From Variovorax boronicumulans (GTDB taxonomy: Bacteria; Pseudomonadota; Gammaproteobacteria; Burkholderiales; Burkholderiaceae_C), in the NCBI RefSeq assembly GCF_030812215.1, contig NZ_JAUSSG010000004.1:496001-560000 (forward strand): a DNA stretch of 64,000 nucleotides. The letters run 5' to 3'. Each line of letters opens with the position of its first letter. Position 1 is the first letter of the stretch. Made by a program: the position numbers and the translations under genes. Below the pieces are notes generated by a model. The model saw nothing but the letters and a program-made list of their open reading frames with translations, was not told where the DNA came from and searched no databases. Positions 9,467 to 18,570 of this stretch are shown piece after piece.

Positions 9467-10717
9467 TTACTTGCCCGAGCCCAGGTCCATGATCAGGCGC
9501 GCTGCCATGTACAGGCGGCGCGGAATCGCGCTGATGTCCACGTACTCGGCCTTGTCGCTGTGATACCCGAAGCCCGGCAGGCCCAGGCTTTCGATCACCG
9601 GCTTGCCCGAGAGCGCGGCATAGGCTGCATCGGTGCCGCCGCCCGTGCGCTCTTCCACGCCGAGGTTGCCGCCGGCTTCCTTGTAGAAGGCCACGGCCTT
9701 GTCGACCAGCTTCTTGCCGCCTTCGCCTGCATTGAAGGCCGGACGGCCGCGCGTGACCAGCACCTTGACGTCGGCTTCGGGCAGCTTCTTCTGCTGCGCC
9801 TTTTCTTCGAGCGTCTTCATCGCGGCTTCGAAATCTTCGTTGCGCGCATAGCGCACGTCGGCGTTCAGCGTGGCGCTGGCCGGGATGATGTTCGACACGT
9901 TGCCGGCCTTGGCGATGGTCCAGTTGAAGCGCAGGTTCTTCGCCTTGTCGTCGATGCTCATCGTGCGCAGCACGAGGTCCGACGCTTCGACCAATGCGTT
10001 GACGCCCAGCTCGGGCGCTGCGCCCGCATGCGAGGCCTTGCCGGTAATGTTGACCTGCACGTAGGCAATGCCCGATGTGCCGAGCGACAGCTTCTCGTCG
10101 CCCGCGCTGGTGGGCTCGAACGAGAGCACGTAGTCGGCGAGCTTGGCTTCTTCCTGGATCAGGTCGCGCGAGCCGAAGGAGCCTTTTTCCTCGTCGGTGT
10201 TGAAGAGCACGGTGATGGTGCCGTAGTCGCGCACGCCGTAGTCCTTCAGGAGCTTCAACGTGTGCAGGATGACCGCGTTGCCGCCCTTGTCGTCGGCGAT
10301 GCCGGGGCCGTAGGCCTTGTCGCCTTCGATCTTGAACGGCGCCTTGGCGAGCGTGCCCTTCAGATACACGGTGTCCATGTGCGACATCAGCAGCAGGTTC
10401 TTGCCGCCGCGGCCCTTGATCTTGCCGACGATGTTGTCGCCGACCACGATGCCGGCCGACTTGCTGCGCGTGACGGTGAAGCCCAGGTTCTTGAGCTCGC
10501 CTTCGAGGTAGTTGCCGGCCGCCGCAATGCCTTCGGCATCGCCCGTGCCGGTCTCGATGTTGACGAGCTTTTCCAGCGTCTTGATGACGGCGGGCTGCTC
10601 GTCGGTGGCGGCCTGGAAGAGCACGTTGTCGCGCTTCTGCGCCCAGCTGGCGGCGGGCGCCAGGAAGGCGGTGGCCAGCAGGGCGGCCAGGGCGGTACGG
10701 TGAATGGATGGGCGCAT
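9467..10717 (-). CDS. Secreted M20 glutamate carboxypeptidase (carboxypeptidase G2-like)
   Basis: The 416-residue zinc peptidase resembles carboxypeptidase G2, which removes C-terminal glutamate from folates and other N-acyl glutamates. The signal peptide (residues 1-26, ending ASWAQ) suggests a periplasmic location. The di-zinc site is visible: MSHMDTVY (His, catalytic Asp), GPGIADDKGG (bridging Asp), NTDEEKGSFGS (catalytic Glu and Glu ligand), LSFEPTS (acidic ligand) and GYHSDKAE (late His). The dimerisation lid lies between. The start at 10717 has GGAG upstream. The gene lies between a thiolase and an acyl-CoA dehydrogenase on the same strand but is unrelated to them in function. The true substrate may be a general acylated amino acid. 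Confidence 0.9.
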   Translation of the reverse strand: MRPSIHRTALAALLATAFLAPAASWAQKRDNVLFQAATDEQPAVIKTLEKLVNIETGTGDAEGIAAAGNYLEGELKNLGFTVTRSKSAGIVVGDNIVGKIKGRGGKNLLLMSHMDTVYLKGTLAKAPFKIEGDKAYGPGIADDKGGNAVILHTLKLLKDYGVRDYGTITVLFNTDEEKGSFGSRDLIQEEAKLADYVLSFEPTSAGDEKLSLGTSGIAYVQVNITGKASHAGAAPELGVNALVEASDLVLRTMSIDDKAKNLRFNWTIAKAGNVSNIIPASATLNADVRYARNEDFEAAMKTLEEKAQQKKLPEADVKVLVTRGRPAFNAGEGGKKLVDKAVAFYKEAGGNLGVEERTGGGTDAAYAALSGKPVIESLGLPGFGYHSDKAEYVDISAIPRRLYMAARLIMDLGSGK

Positions 10718-10812
10718 GAAAAAACTCCTGCTCTAACGCGATGTCTGATTGTTGAAATGCCGGATGGCGAAAGCCGGCGCGCCCTCCCTCGGACGCCGCC
10801 GGCCCGTGCTGC

Positions 10813-11997
10813 TTATAGCAATTCGAGTGCCACGGCGGTGCCTTCGCCGCCGCCGATGCACAGCGTCGCCACGCCGCGCTTCTTGCCGCGCGCCTTCAGC
10901 GCATGAATGAGCGTGACCATGATGCGCGCACCGCTCGCGCCGATCGGGTGGCCCAGCGCGCAGGCGCCGCCGTTCACGTTCACGATCTCGTGCGACACGT
11001 CGAGTTCGTGCATCAGCGCCATCGGCACCACGGCGAAGGCTTCGTTCACTTCCCAGAGGTCCACGTCCTTCACGGTCCAGCCGGTCTTCTTGAACAGCTT
11101 GGTGACCGCGCCGACGGGAGCGGTGGAGAACCACTCAGGCTCCTGCGCATGCGTGGCGTGGCCGACGATGCGGGCGATGGGCCTGGCGCCGATCTTCTTG
11201 GCGTGCGACTCGGTCATCATGACCAGCGCAGCGGCACCGTCGTTGATCGACGAGCTCGATGCGGCGGTGATGGTGCCGTTCTCTTTCTTGAACGCGGGCT
11301 TGAGCGTGGGGATCTTGTCCAGCTTGACCTTGCCCGGGCCTTCGTCGATGGAGATCACGGTGTCGCCGCCGCGGCCCTTCACGGTGACGGGGGTGATCTC
11401 TTCCTTGAACGCACCCGACTCGGTCGCGGCCTTGGCACGCTGCACGCTTGCGATGGCGAAGGCGTCTTGCTGCTCGCGGGTGAAGTTGTACTTGGCGGCG
11501 CAGTCTTCGCCGAAGGTGCCCATCGAGCGGCCCGGCTGGTAGGCGTCTTCCAGGCCGTCGAGCATCATGTGGTCATAGATCTTGTCGTGGCCCATGCGGT
11601 AGCCGCCGCGGCCCTTGAGCATGAGGTAAGGCGCGTTGGTCATGCTTTCCATGCCGCCCGCGACGATGACGTCGTGCGTGCCGGCCAGCAGCAGGTCGTG
11701 CGCGAGCATCGCGGCCTTCATGGCCGAGCCGCACATCTTGCTGAGCGTGACCGCGCCCGCGCTGTCGGGCAGGCCGCCCTTGTAGGCCGCCTGGCGCGCC
11801 GGCGCCTGGCCCTGGCCGGCCATGAGGCAGTTGCCGAACAGCACTTCGCCCACGCTCTCGGGTGCGATGCCGGCGCGTTCGACGGCGGCCTTGATGGCAG
11901 CGCCGCCGAGGTCGTGCGCGGAGAGGGAAGAAAAGTCGCCTTGAAAGCCACCCATGGGGGTGCGGGCGGCGCCGACGATGACGATGGATTCGGACAT
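10813..11997 (-). CDS. Acetyl-CoA acetyltransferase (thiolase)
   Basis: The product is a 394-residue thiolase of the acetoacetyl-CoA type, which joins or splits acetyl-CoA units at the end of beta-oxidation or leucine/ketone-body metabolism. The active-site Cys sits in LSKMCGSAMKA near residue 88. The His lies in ALGHPIGASGARI near 350 and the second Cys in TLCIGGGEG near 380. The ATG at 11997 has GGAGA seven bases upstream; an in-frame extension to 12126 lacks family similarity and overlaps the aceK end. Neighbours on the strand are aceK, can and a LiuR-like regulator, an order I recall from other Burkholderiales. A biosynthetic role (PHA precursors) is the main alternative. Confidence 0.93.
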   Translation of the reverse strand: MSESIVIVGAARTPMGGFQGDFSSLSAHDLGGAAIKAAVERAGIAPESVGEVLFGNCLMAGQGQAPARQAAYKGGLPDSAGAVTLSKMCGSAMKAAMLAHDLLLAGTHDVIVAGGMESMTNAPYLMLKGRGGYRMGHDKIYDHMMLDGLEDAYQPGRSMGTFGEDCAAKYNFTREQQDAFAIASVQRAKAATESGAFKEEITPVTVKGRGGDTVISIDEGPGKVKLDKIPTLKPAFKKENGTITAASSSSINDGAAALVMMTESHAKKIGARPIARIVGHATHAQEPEWFSTAPVGAVTKLFKKTGWTVKDVDLWEVNEAFAVVPMALMHELDVSHEIVNVNGGACALGHPIGASGARIMVTLIHALKARGKKRGVATLCIGGGEGTAVALELL

Positions 11998-12042
11998 GGT
12001 GGTCTCCTTCTTTGAATGCAAATGCGAAAGTGAAACGGTCGA

Positions 12043-12060
12043 CTGCGGCCACGGCCGCAG
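12043..12060 (-). terminator. GC-rich hairpin after aceK
   Basis: CTGCGGCC (12043-12050) and GGCCGCAG (12053-12060) form a perfect 8-bp stem 4 nt past the aceK stop. The minus-strand bases after it are TCGACCGTTTC, a poor T-tract. It could slow or partly end transcription from aceK before the thiolase gene. Confidence 0.4.
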
Positions 12061-12064
12061 CCGG

Positions 12065-13885
12065 TCAGAAATGGGTCGCGTGCCCCTCGTGCTGGAAGCG
12101 CTGCGATTCCTCGTACGGGAACACATCGAGCATCTGCCCCGCCTGGATGCGTTCCTTGTGGTGCTGCCAGAAGGCGGCGTCGAGCAGGTCGGCGTGGTGC
12201 GCCATGAAGGCGGCGCGCACGTCCTTGTTGCCGAGCAGGAAGGGCTCGAAGGTCTCGGGGAACACGTCCTTCGGGCCCACCGAGTACCAGACCTCGCCGC
12301 TCATCTCGTCTTCTTCGTTGCGCGGCGCGGGAACCTTGCGGAACTTGCAGTCGGTGATGTATTCGATCTCGTCGTAGTCGTAGAACACGACCTTGCCGCC
12401 GCGCGTGACGCCGAAGTTCTTCCACAGCATGTCGCCGGGAAAGATGTTCGCCGCCACCATGTCCTTGATGGCGTTGCCGTACTCGACCACCGCGTGCTCC
12501 AGCTGCTCCTTCGCGCGCTTGGCGTGCGCTGGACTCTCCGGGTGCGCCAGCGTGTCGAAGGCTTCCTGCAGGTAGATGTTCAGCGGGATCATGCGGCGCT
12601 CGATGTAGACGTGCTTGAGCACGACTTCCATTTCCCCATTGCCGTCGCGGTCGCCGATCTCGAGCTGGCTGGGCGCGAACTTCTGGATCTCCTCGATCAG
12701 CTCGGGCTCGAAGCGGTCGAGCGGAAAACCCACGTCGCTGTACTCCAGCGTGTCGGCCATGCGGCCCACGCGGTCGTGCTGCTTCACGAGCATGTACTTG
12801 CCCTTGATCTGCTCGCGCGTGGTGTCCTTCTGCGGCGGATAGAAGTCCTTGATGACCTTGAACACGAACGGGAACGACGGCAGGTCGAACACCAGCATGA
12901 CCATGCCCTTGATGCCGGGCGCGATGCGAAAGCGGTCGCTCGAATAGTTCAGGTGCGAGAGAAAGTCGCGGTAGAAGAGCGTCTTGCCCTGCTTGGCGAG
13001 GCCGAGCGCGTTGTAGATTTCGGCGCGGGGCTTGCGCGGCATGAGCGAGCGCAAGAATTGCACCCAGGCCGAAGGCACTTCCATGTCGACCATGAAATAG
13101 GCGCGCGCAAAGCTGAAGAGCATCTGCAGGTCGTCTTCGCCGAAGAGCGCCGCATCGATGTAGAACTTGCCGGTGCTGTCGTGCAGGATGGGGAGCGAGA
13201 ACGGAATCTCGGTGAAGCCGTTCATGATCTTCCCGACCACGTACGCGCCCTTGTTCCGGAAGAAGAGGCCCGAGAGCACCTGCAGCTGGAAGTTGGCGCG
13301 CAGCTTCACCTGCTGAAAGCGGTTCAGGATGACGTGCGCCACGCGCTCGGCATCGCGCCGCTTGTTGGCATAGCTCCCCTGCAGCGCGAAGTCGTCGAGC
13401 ATCTGCTCGATGGTGTCGACGAGCGTGTCGTGCGCGGGGTAATAAGGGCGATAGGTCGGCGCGCCGCGCGGCTCGATGTACTCGGTGCTGATCGCGGGCC
13501 GCACGAAGATGAAGTCGTTCTGGAAGTACGCGCGGTGCAGGATCTTGGTGGTCACCGAGTTGAAGAAACTCTCGGCCAGCTCGGGCTGGTGATGGTCCAC
13601 CAAGAGGCCGATGAAGTGCAGCTTGACCTGGTGCCACACCTCCATCGGCTGGTCGCCGGCCCTGAACTCCTTCTCGAGCCGGGCCACGGCCTCGTTCACG
13701 CGCAGGTCGTAGAACTCGATGCGCTCGCGCTGCGCCCGCTGCTGGCCGTGCCAGTCGGCGGTTTCGAAACGGTGCTTGGCGCGCGCCGATTCGGCGCGGA
13801 ACAACCGGTAGTGCCGGTTGAACCCATCGATCATCGCCTTGGCGATGTCGTAGGCCAGCGGTGAATCGAGGCGCTGCGGGAACAT
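12065..13885 (-). CDS. aceK: Isocitrate dehydrogenase kinase/phosphatase AceK
   Basis: AceK phosphorylates and dephosphorylates isocitrate dehydrogenase to switch carbon between the TCA cycle and the glyoxylate shunt. The 606-residue product covers the whole family. It begins [20 protein letters not shown] and carries the nucleotide-binding loop [12 protein letters not shown] near residue 320. Downstream are [14 protein letters not shown] and the catalytic-core blocks [13 protein letters not shown] and [16 protein letters not shown] chose the ATG at 13885 because homology begins there; the in-frame extension to 14188 is antisense shadow of the can gene. It starts 15 bp after can ends, so the two are probably cotranscribed. 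Its presence implies growth on acetate, fatty acids or similar C2 sources. Confidence 0.96.
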   Translation of the reverse strand: MFPQRLDSPLAYDIAKAMIDGFNRHYRLFRAESARAKHRFETADWHGQQRAQRERIEFYDLRVNEAVARLEKEFRAGDQPMEVWHQVKLHFIGLLVDHHQPELAESFFNSVTTKILHRAYFQNDFIFVRPAISTEYIEPRGAPTYRPYYPAHDTLVDTIEQMLDDFALQGSYANKRRDAERVAHVILNRFQQVKLRANFQLQVLSGLFFRNKGAYVVGKIMNGFTEIPFSLPILHDSTGKFYIDAALFGEDDLQMLFSFARAYFMVDMEVPSAWVQFLRSLMPRKPRAEIYNALGLAKQGKTLFYRDFLSHLNYSSDRFRIAPGIKGMVMLVFDLPSFPFVFKVIKDFYPPQKDTTREQIKGKYMLVKQHDRVGRMADTLEYSDVGFPLDRFEPELIEEIQKFAPSQLEIGDRDGNGEMEVVLKHVYIERRMIPLNIYLQEAFDTLAHPESPAHAKRAKEQLEHAVVEYGNAIKDMVAANIFPGDMLWKNFGVTRGGKVVFYDYDEIEYITDCKFRKVPAPRNEEDEMSGEVWYSVGPKDVFPETFEPFLLGNKDVRAAFMAHHADLLDAAFWQHHKERIQAGQMLDVFPYEESQRFQHEGHATHF

Positions 13886-13899
13886 GAGCCCGGGCCGGT

Positions 13900-14631
13900 T
13901 TACTTTGCCGTGCCTTCGGTGCCGTCTGCGCCCGCCTGCGCGGAGGGCGATGCAAGCGCCGCGCCCGCCGGCTTGCTCCACTTGTAGCGGATGCGCTGCA
14001 CCGCGGCCTTGTACGCCGTATCCAGCGGCTTGGCGCCGTCGACGCTCAGGCCCAGGTCCTGCAGGAGGCCGTCGTGCACGCCGAAGGTCCAGCCGTGGAT
14101 CTGCACCTTCTGGCCGCGCGCCCAGGCATCGACCATGACAGTGCTCACGGCCACGTTGACCACCTGCTCGGCCACGTTGAGTTCGCACAGGGCATCGACG
14201 CGCACTTCTTCGGGCAGGCTTTCGATCATCACACTGTGGCGGTCGCGCACGTCCTGGATGTGGCGGATCCAGTTGTCGGCCAGGCCGATGCGCTTGCCGC
14301 TGAGCGCGGCCTTCACGCCCGCGCAGCCGTAGTGGCCCACCACCATGATGTGCTCGACCTTCAGGTGCTCCACCGCGAATTGGATCGCCGAGAGCGCATT
14401 CAGATCAGAGTGCACCACGATGTTGGCGACATTGCGGTGCACGAACACTTCGCCGGGTTCCAGGCCGGTGATCTGGTTGGCGGGTACTCGGCTGTCGGAG
14501 CAGCCGATCCACATGTAGCGCGGCGTCTGCTGCTTCACCAGGCTGGTGAAGAAGCCGGGGCGGTCGCGTTCCATTTGTGCGGACCAGGCACGGTTGTGGG
14601 CGAACAGGTCTTCGAGGTTGTTGTCGGACAT
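13900..14631 (-). CDS. can: Beta-class carbonic anhydrase
   Basis: The cytoplasmic zinc enzyme interconverts CO2 and bicarbonate. The 243-residue product has the beta-class zinc ligands: Cys in [10 protein letters not shown] (with the Asp-Arg dyad, about residues 43-48), then His and Cys in [11 protein letters not shown] (about 99-103). The C-terminus has a low-complexity Ala/Ser/Gly tail (residues about 222-243) beyond the conserved fold. The gene is preceded on the same strand by the MerR regulator (30 bp gap) and followed closely by aceK. The CO2/bicarbonate link with carboxylases of leucine or acyl-CoA catabolism is a possible reason for the arrangement. Confidence 0.95.
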   Translation of the reverse strand: MSDNNLEDLFAHNRAWSAQMERDRPGFFTSLVKQQTPRYMWIGCSDSRVPANQITGLEPGEVFVHRNVANIVVHSDLNALSAIQFAVEHLKVEHIMVVGHYGCAGVKAALSGKRIGLADNWIRHIQDVRDRHSVMIESLPEEVRVDALCELNVAEQVVNVAVSTVMVDAWARGQKVQIHGWTFGVHDGLLQDLGLSVDGAKPLDTAYKAAVQRIRYKWSKPAGAALASPSAQAGADGTEGTAK

Positions 14632-14661
14632 AGATCGTGATTGTCGATGAGTCGTGGCCGG

Positions 14662-15069
14662 TCAGGACACCCGGGGGGACTTGGCCGCCTTCTTGGCTTT
14701 CGCCAACGTGGCGCGGCCCTTCTTCTCGTGTGCGCGCACTTCCGCGAGGTTGGCCTGCAGTTCGGCCAACTGCGCTTCGAGCTGGGCACGGTGAGCGCCC
14801 AGCACGCCGAGAAACTTCTGCAGCTGCGGCACGGTGTCGCGCGGGCTGTCGTACATGTCCAGGATGTCCTTGGCCTCCGTGAGGCTCAAGCCCAGGCGCT
14901 TGGCGCGCAGCGTGAGCGTGAGCCGCGCCCGGTCGCGCGCGCTGTACACCCGCTGCAGGCCGGCACGCTCGGGCGTGAGCAGGCCCATGTCCTCGTAGAA
15001 GCGGATCGCCCGCGTCGTGAGGTCGAACTCCTTCGCGAGCTCGCTGATGGTGAAGGTTGGCGTGGACAT
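14662..15069 (-). CDS. MerR-family transcriptional regulator, LiuR-like
   Basis: The 135-residue protein has an N-terminal MerR winged HTH (FTISELAKEFDLTTRAIRFY, residues about 6-40, then GLLTPERAG). A long dimerisation helix follows, and the C-terminal tail is Lys/Ala-rich. It lacks the Cys residues of metal sensors. The closest recalled relatives are LiuR-type regulators of leucine/isovalerate degradation in beta- and gammaproteobacteria. Its divergent neighbour is an MBL-fold hydrolase. The shared intergenic region holds a perfect 18-bp palindrome resembling LiuR operators, so it probably controls itself, the downstream can-aceK-thiolase genes and the hydrolase. Confidence 0.85.
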   Translation of the reverse strand: MSTPTFTISELAKEFDLTTRAIRFYEDMGLLTPERAGLQRVYSARDRARLTLTLRAKRLGLSLTEAKDILDMYDSPRDTVPQLQKFLGVLGAHRAQLEAQLAELQANLAEVRAHEKKGRATLAKAKKAAKSPRVS

Positions 15070-15165
15070 GCGGATGAAAGAACGTTCCGAAAAACGCCTG
15101 GAGGGGTGTTATGGGGGCGACAGCAGGTTTTTGCCGCGATCCCTACAATGGTGCCACCTACACAT

Positions 15166-15183
15166 GACGTTTACGTAAACGTC
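15166..15183. promoter_or_regulatory. Perfect 18-bp palindromic operator, likely MerR/LiuR site
   Basis: GACGTTTACGTAAACGTC is exactly self-complementary. It lies between the divergent MerR gene (start 15069) and the MBL hydrolase gene (start 15192). Its right edge is only 8 bp from the hydrolase ATG. Its TTTACG/CGTAAA core resembles published LiuR-type motifs as I remember them. A TACAAT -10-like hexamer occurs at 15144-15149. Confidence 0.7.
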
Positions 15184-15191
15184 AATCTTAC

Positions 15192-16262
15192 ATGAACCTC
15201 CTCGAACGCGAACTCCACTACACCCTGGGCGACACCCTGCCCGGGCCCGGCGAAGCCCTGGAGGTCGCGCCCGGCGTGCGCTGGATCCGCATGCGGCTGC
15301 CCTTTGCGCTGGATCACATCAACCTCTGGCTGCTGCGCGACACGATCGATGGTGTCGACGGCTGGACGGTGGTCGACTGCTGCATCTCGCACGACGAGGC
15401 CCGCAAGCAATGGGAGCAGATATTCGAGACGCAGCTCGAAGGCCTGCCGATTCTGCGCGTGATCGTCACCCACATGCACCCCGACCACATCGGCCTGGCC
15501 GATTGGCTCTGCAAACGCTGGAATGCGCCGTTGTGGATCAGCGCCACCGACTACCACGTGGCCCGCGTGCTGAGCACCGCCGGCGACACGCTCGCGGGCG
15601 GCGATGCGGCGGCGGACTTCTTCGCCTCGCACGGCATGACCGACCCGGTGGGCATCGCCAAGATCCGAGCGCGCACCAACTACTACGCGAACATGGTGCC
15701 TTCGGTGCCCGACCGGTACGTGCGCATGATGGACGGCGACATCGTGACCATCGGCGGACGCGGCTGGCGCTGCATCAGCGGCTACGGCCATGCGCCCGAA
15801 CACATCGCGCTGTACTGCGACGAGCAGAAGCTGCTCCTGGGCGGCGACATGATGCTGCCCCGCATCTCGACCAATGTGAGTGTGCACGCGGGCGAGCCCG
15901 AGGCCAACTCGCTGCGGCTCTTTCTGGACAGCATCGACAAGTTCAAGGCGCTGCCGGTCGACACCGTGGGGCTGCCCTCGCACGGCAAGCCGTTCACCGG
16001 CATCCATCGCCGCGTCGACCAGTTGCAGGAACATCACCGCGACCGGCTGGCCGAGCTGCTCGAAGCCTGCACGGCGCGCGCGCTCACAGCCGCCGAGGGC
16101 CTGCCGATCCTCTTCAAGCGCGAACTCGACCTGCACCAGATGACCTTCGCGATGGGCGAGACGGTGGCGCACCTGCACCTCCTGTGGTTCTCGGGCCAGG
16201 TCAAGCGCGAACTCGGCAAAGACGGCGTCTACCGCTTCGGCCCCCGGACCACCGTCGCCTAG
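15192..16262 (+). CDS. MBL-fold metallohydrolase
   Basis: The 356-residue enzyme carries the metallo-beta-lactamase metal motif THMHPDHIG (HxHxDH, about residues 94-99). Further ligands are His in SGYGHAPEH and Asp in LLLGGDMMLPR, followed by GLPSHGKPF. The C-terminal region (residues about 270-356) is helical, as in the glyoxalase-II/LACTB2-like acyl-thioester hydrolases. No signal peptide is seen, so it should be cytoplasmic. A thioesterase role on a catabolic acyl-CoA would fit control by a LiuR-like regulator, but the substrate is not known. No Shine-Dalgarno sequence is visible; the putative operator immediately precedes the start. Confidence 0.85.
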   Translation: MNLLERELHYTLGDTLPGPGEALEVAPGVRWIRMRLPFALDHINLWLLRDTIDGVDGWTVVDCCISHDEARKQWEQIFETQLEGLPILRVIVTHMHPDHIGLADWLCKRWNAPLWISATDYHVARVLSTAGDTLAGGDAAADFFASHGMTDPVGIAKIRARTNYYANMVPSVPDRYVRMMDGDIVTIGGRGWRCISGYGHAPEHIALYCDEQKLLLGGDMMLPRISTNVSVHAGEPEANSLRLFLDSIDKFKALPVDTVGLPSHGKPFTGIHRRVDQLQEHHRDRLAELLEACTARALTAAEGLPILFKRELDLHQMTFAMGETVAHLHLLWFSGQVKRELGKDGVYRFGPRTTVA

Positions 16263-16279
16263 GGATTTAGACTCGGCGG

Positions 16280-17587
16280 ATGGACACACTGGCCGAGCTG
16301 CGCGCGGGTCGGCTGGCAGGCGCCACCAGGCTCGACCTCTCGTGCGGACTCACCGAGTTCCCGCGCGAGGTCTTCGACCTTGCCGATTCGCTCGAAACAC
16401 TGAATCTCTCCGGGAATGCGCTCGATGCGCTCCCCGACGACCTGGGCCGTCTGCACAAGCTGCGGGTGCTGTTCTGCTCCGACAACCGCTTCACGACGCT
16501 GCCCGAATCCATCGGCGGCTGCCATGGCATCGAAATGGTCGGCTTCAAGGCCAACCGCATCGCGCACGTGCCGGCCGCTGCGTTGCCAGCATCGCTGCGC
16601 TGGCTGATCCTCACGGACAACCAGATCAGCGAAGTACCCGACACGCTCGGCCATTGCACGCGGATGCAGAAGCTGATGCTGGCGGGCAACCGGTTGAGTC
16701 GGCTGCCTGAGTCAATGACTGCGCTGCAGCAGCTCGAACTGCTGCGCCTCTCCGCCAACCGTTTCGAGGCGCTGCCCGAGTGGTTGCTCTCCTTGCCGCG
16801 CCTCTCGTGGCTCGCGGCTGCCGGCAACCCGTTCGATACCCAAGCCGAAGGCGCAGCCATCACCGCGCAGTCGGTGCCGCATGTCGATTGGCACGACCTT
16901 GTGCTCGGCAAGAAGCTTGGCGAAGGCGCATCGGGCGTGATCCACCAGGCCACGCTGGCGCCATCGCAGCAGCAAGTCGCGGTCAAGCTCTTCAAGGGCG
17001 CGGTCACCAGCGACGGCTGGCCGCACAGCGAAATGGCCGCCTGCATCGCGGCCGGCGCGCACCCCACGCTGATCGCCGCGCAGAGCCGGATCGACAGCCA
17101 CCCCAAGGGCACAGAGGGCCTCGTGATGCCGCTGGTTCCGCCCTCTTTCCGCACGCTGGCGGGGCCACCGAGTCTCGCTTCTTGCACACGCGACATCTAT
17201 GCGGACGATGCGAAGTGGACCGCCGACGTCGCCCAACGCATCGCAGGCGACATCGCCTCGGCCATGCAGCACCTGCACGCACGCGGCATCCTCCACGGCG
17301 ATCTCTACGCGCACAACATCCTGTGGAATGCGCAAGGCGGCGGCCGTCTCGGCGACTTCGGCGCCGGCTGGATGACGGGCTCGCTCGATGCAAGCCAGAC
17401 CGCTGCCTTGCAGCGCCTGGAAATTCGCGCCTTCGGCTGCCTGCTCGAAGAACTGCTCGCGCGCTGCAGCGATGCGCAACCCACCGCCATGTCCGTGCTG
17501 AAGGAGCGCTGCATGCAACCCGACGTCGCCTCGCGCCCATCGTTCGACGAAGTGCTGCGCGTGCTGCAACAGGAAGCCGCATCGTGA
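16280..17587 (+). CDS. Leucine-rich-repeat / protein kinase fusion
   Basis: The 435-residue protein joins about seven leucine-rich repeats (residues 15-190; for example ETLNLSGNALDALPDDLG, LRWLILTDNQISEVPDTLG) to a protein kinase domain (about 205-430). The kinase has a glycine loop (GEGASGVIHQA) and the VAVKLF lysine. Its catalytic loop is HGDLYAHNIL, with HGD in place of HRD, and the metal-binding motif is GDFGAGW. No signal peptide or membrane segment is seen, so the sensor and kinase both appear cytoplasmic. The LRRs probably bind a protein partner. TAGACT lies 6 nt before the ATG and no Shine-Dalgarno sequence is seen, so the mRNA may be leaderless. The pseudouridine synthase gene overlaps its stop. 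Confidence 0.88.
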   Translation: MDTLAELRAGRLAGATRLDLSCGLTEFPREVFDLADSLETLNLSGNALDALPDDLGRLHKLRVLFCSDNRFTTLPESIGGCHGIEMVGFKANRIAHVPAAALPASLRWLILTDNQISEVPDTLGHCTRMQKLMLAGNRLSRLPESMTALQQLELLRLSANRFEALPEWLLSLPRLSWLAAAGNPFDTQAEGAAITAQSVPHVDWHDLVLGKKLGEGASGVIHQATLAPSQQQVAVKLFKGAVTSDGWPHSEMAACIAAGAHPTLIAAQSRIDSHPKGTEGLVMPLVPPSFRTLAGPPSLASCTRDIYADDAKWTADVAQRIAGDIASAMQHLHARGILHGDLYAHNILWNAQGGGRLGDFGAGWMTGSLDASQTAALQRLEIRAFGCLLEELLARCSDAQPTAMSVLKERCMQPDVASRPSFDEVLRVLQQEAAS

Positions 17588-18501
17588 GTCGCCCGCGCCA
17601 GACACCGCCGCTGCCCACGCGCGACGGCGTCGGTCCGAGTTGCGTCGGCCTGCCGTACGGGCCCTGGCCGACCATCGCCGAGTTCCTCATCGAGCGCTTT
17701 CCGGCGATCACGCGCGACGCGTGGCTGGAACGCATCGCGGCCGGCGACGTGATCGACGAGCACCGCATGCCCGTCACCCTCGAGCGCCGCTACGAATCGC
17801 CGCTGCGCGTCTACTACTACCGCACGCTCGACGGCGAAGTGCACATCCCCTTCGAGGAGCAGGTGCTGTTCCAGGACGACGAGCTCGTCGTGGCCGACAA
17901 GCCCCCGTTCCTCCCGGTCACGCCGACCGGCAAGTACCTGCAGGAAAGCCTGCTGGTGCGGCTCAAGCGCAAGCTGAACATCGACGACCTCGTGCCGCTG
18001 CACCGCATCGACCGCAGCACCTCCGGCCTCGTGCTGTTCTCGGTGCGCCGCGAAACGCGCGGCACCTACCAGCAGATGTTTCCGGAGCGCCGCATCGCCA
18101 AGCACTACGAGGCGGTGGTGCCATGGCAGGAAGGCGTCTCGTCGGTGCCCGACACCTACCGCAGCCGTCTCGTCGACGACGAGCACTTCATGCGCATGCG
18201 CGAAGAACCGGGCGAGCCCAACTCCGAGACGCGCATCGAAGTGCAGGAAGTACGGGGCGATCGCGCGCTGCTGCGGCTCTCGCCCGTCACCGGCCGCAAG
18301 CACCAGCTGCGTGTGCACTGCCTCGCGCTCGGCATGCCGATCGAGAACGACCCCATCTACCCCGTGCTGCTGCCCGAGAACACCGACGACTTCGACAAGC
18401 CCCTGCAGCTGCTGGCCAAGTCCGTCGCTTTCCAGGACCCGGTGACGGGCGACCTGCGCAGCTTCACCAGCCCCCGAAGCCTGTCGCTGGCACCAAGGTG
18501 A
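17584..18501 (+). CDS. RluA-family pseudouridine synthase
   Basis: The 305-residue enzyme isomerises uridine to pseudouridine in rRNA or tRNA. The family motif HRIDRSTSGLVLF (catalytic Asp near residue 143), the block RRIAKHYEAVV and the C-terminal SPVTGRKHQLRVHC are intact. An N-terminal S4-like segment (IAEFLIERFPAITRDAWLERI, then GDVIDEH) precedes the catalytic domain. Translation most likely starts at GTG 17584, overlapping the kinase stop as GTGA, so the two genes should be coupled. Which RNA position it modifies cannot be told from sequence. The functional link with the LRR kinase is unknown. Confidence 0.9.
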   Translation: MSRPRQTPPLPTRDGVGPSCVGLPYGPWPTIAEFLIERFPAITRDAWLERIAAGDVIDEHRMPVTLERRYESPLRVYYYRTLDGEVHIPFEEQVLFQDDELVVADKPPFLPVTPTGKYLQESLLVRLKRKLNIDDLVPLHRIDRSTSGLVLFSVRRETRGTYQQMFPERRIAKHYEAVVPWQEGVSSVPDTYRSRLVDDEHFMRMREEPGEPNSETRIEVQEVRGDRALLRLSPVTGRKHQLRVHCLALGMPIENDPIYPVLLPENTDDFDKPLQLLAKSVAFQDPVTGDLRSFTSPRSLSLAPR

Positions 18502-18535
18502 CGCGGCGCGGGCACGCTCCGCACTAAGCTCGTTT

Positions 18536-18557
18536 CCTGAAATTCTTTCATTTCAGG
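18536..18557. promoter_or_regulatory. Inverted repeat overlapping the SDR ribosome binding site
   Basis: CCTGAAAT (18536-18543) and ATTTCAGG (18550-18557) are perfect complements around TCTTTC. The right arm contains the first bases of the AGGAG Shine-Dalgarno sequence (18555-18559) of the SDR gene at 18571. The hairpin could hide the ribosome binding site, or the DNA could be a 22-bp operator. Confidence 0.5.
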
Positions 18558-18570
18558 AGACACCCGCATC

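Noticed and set aside
11954..13864. A 636-codon plus-strand ORF
   Set aside because: It is opposite aceK, which is unmistakable; composition is typical of a shadow frame.
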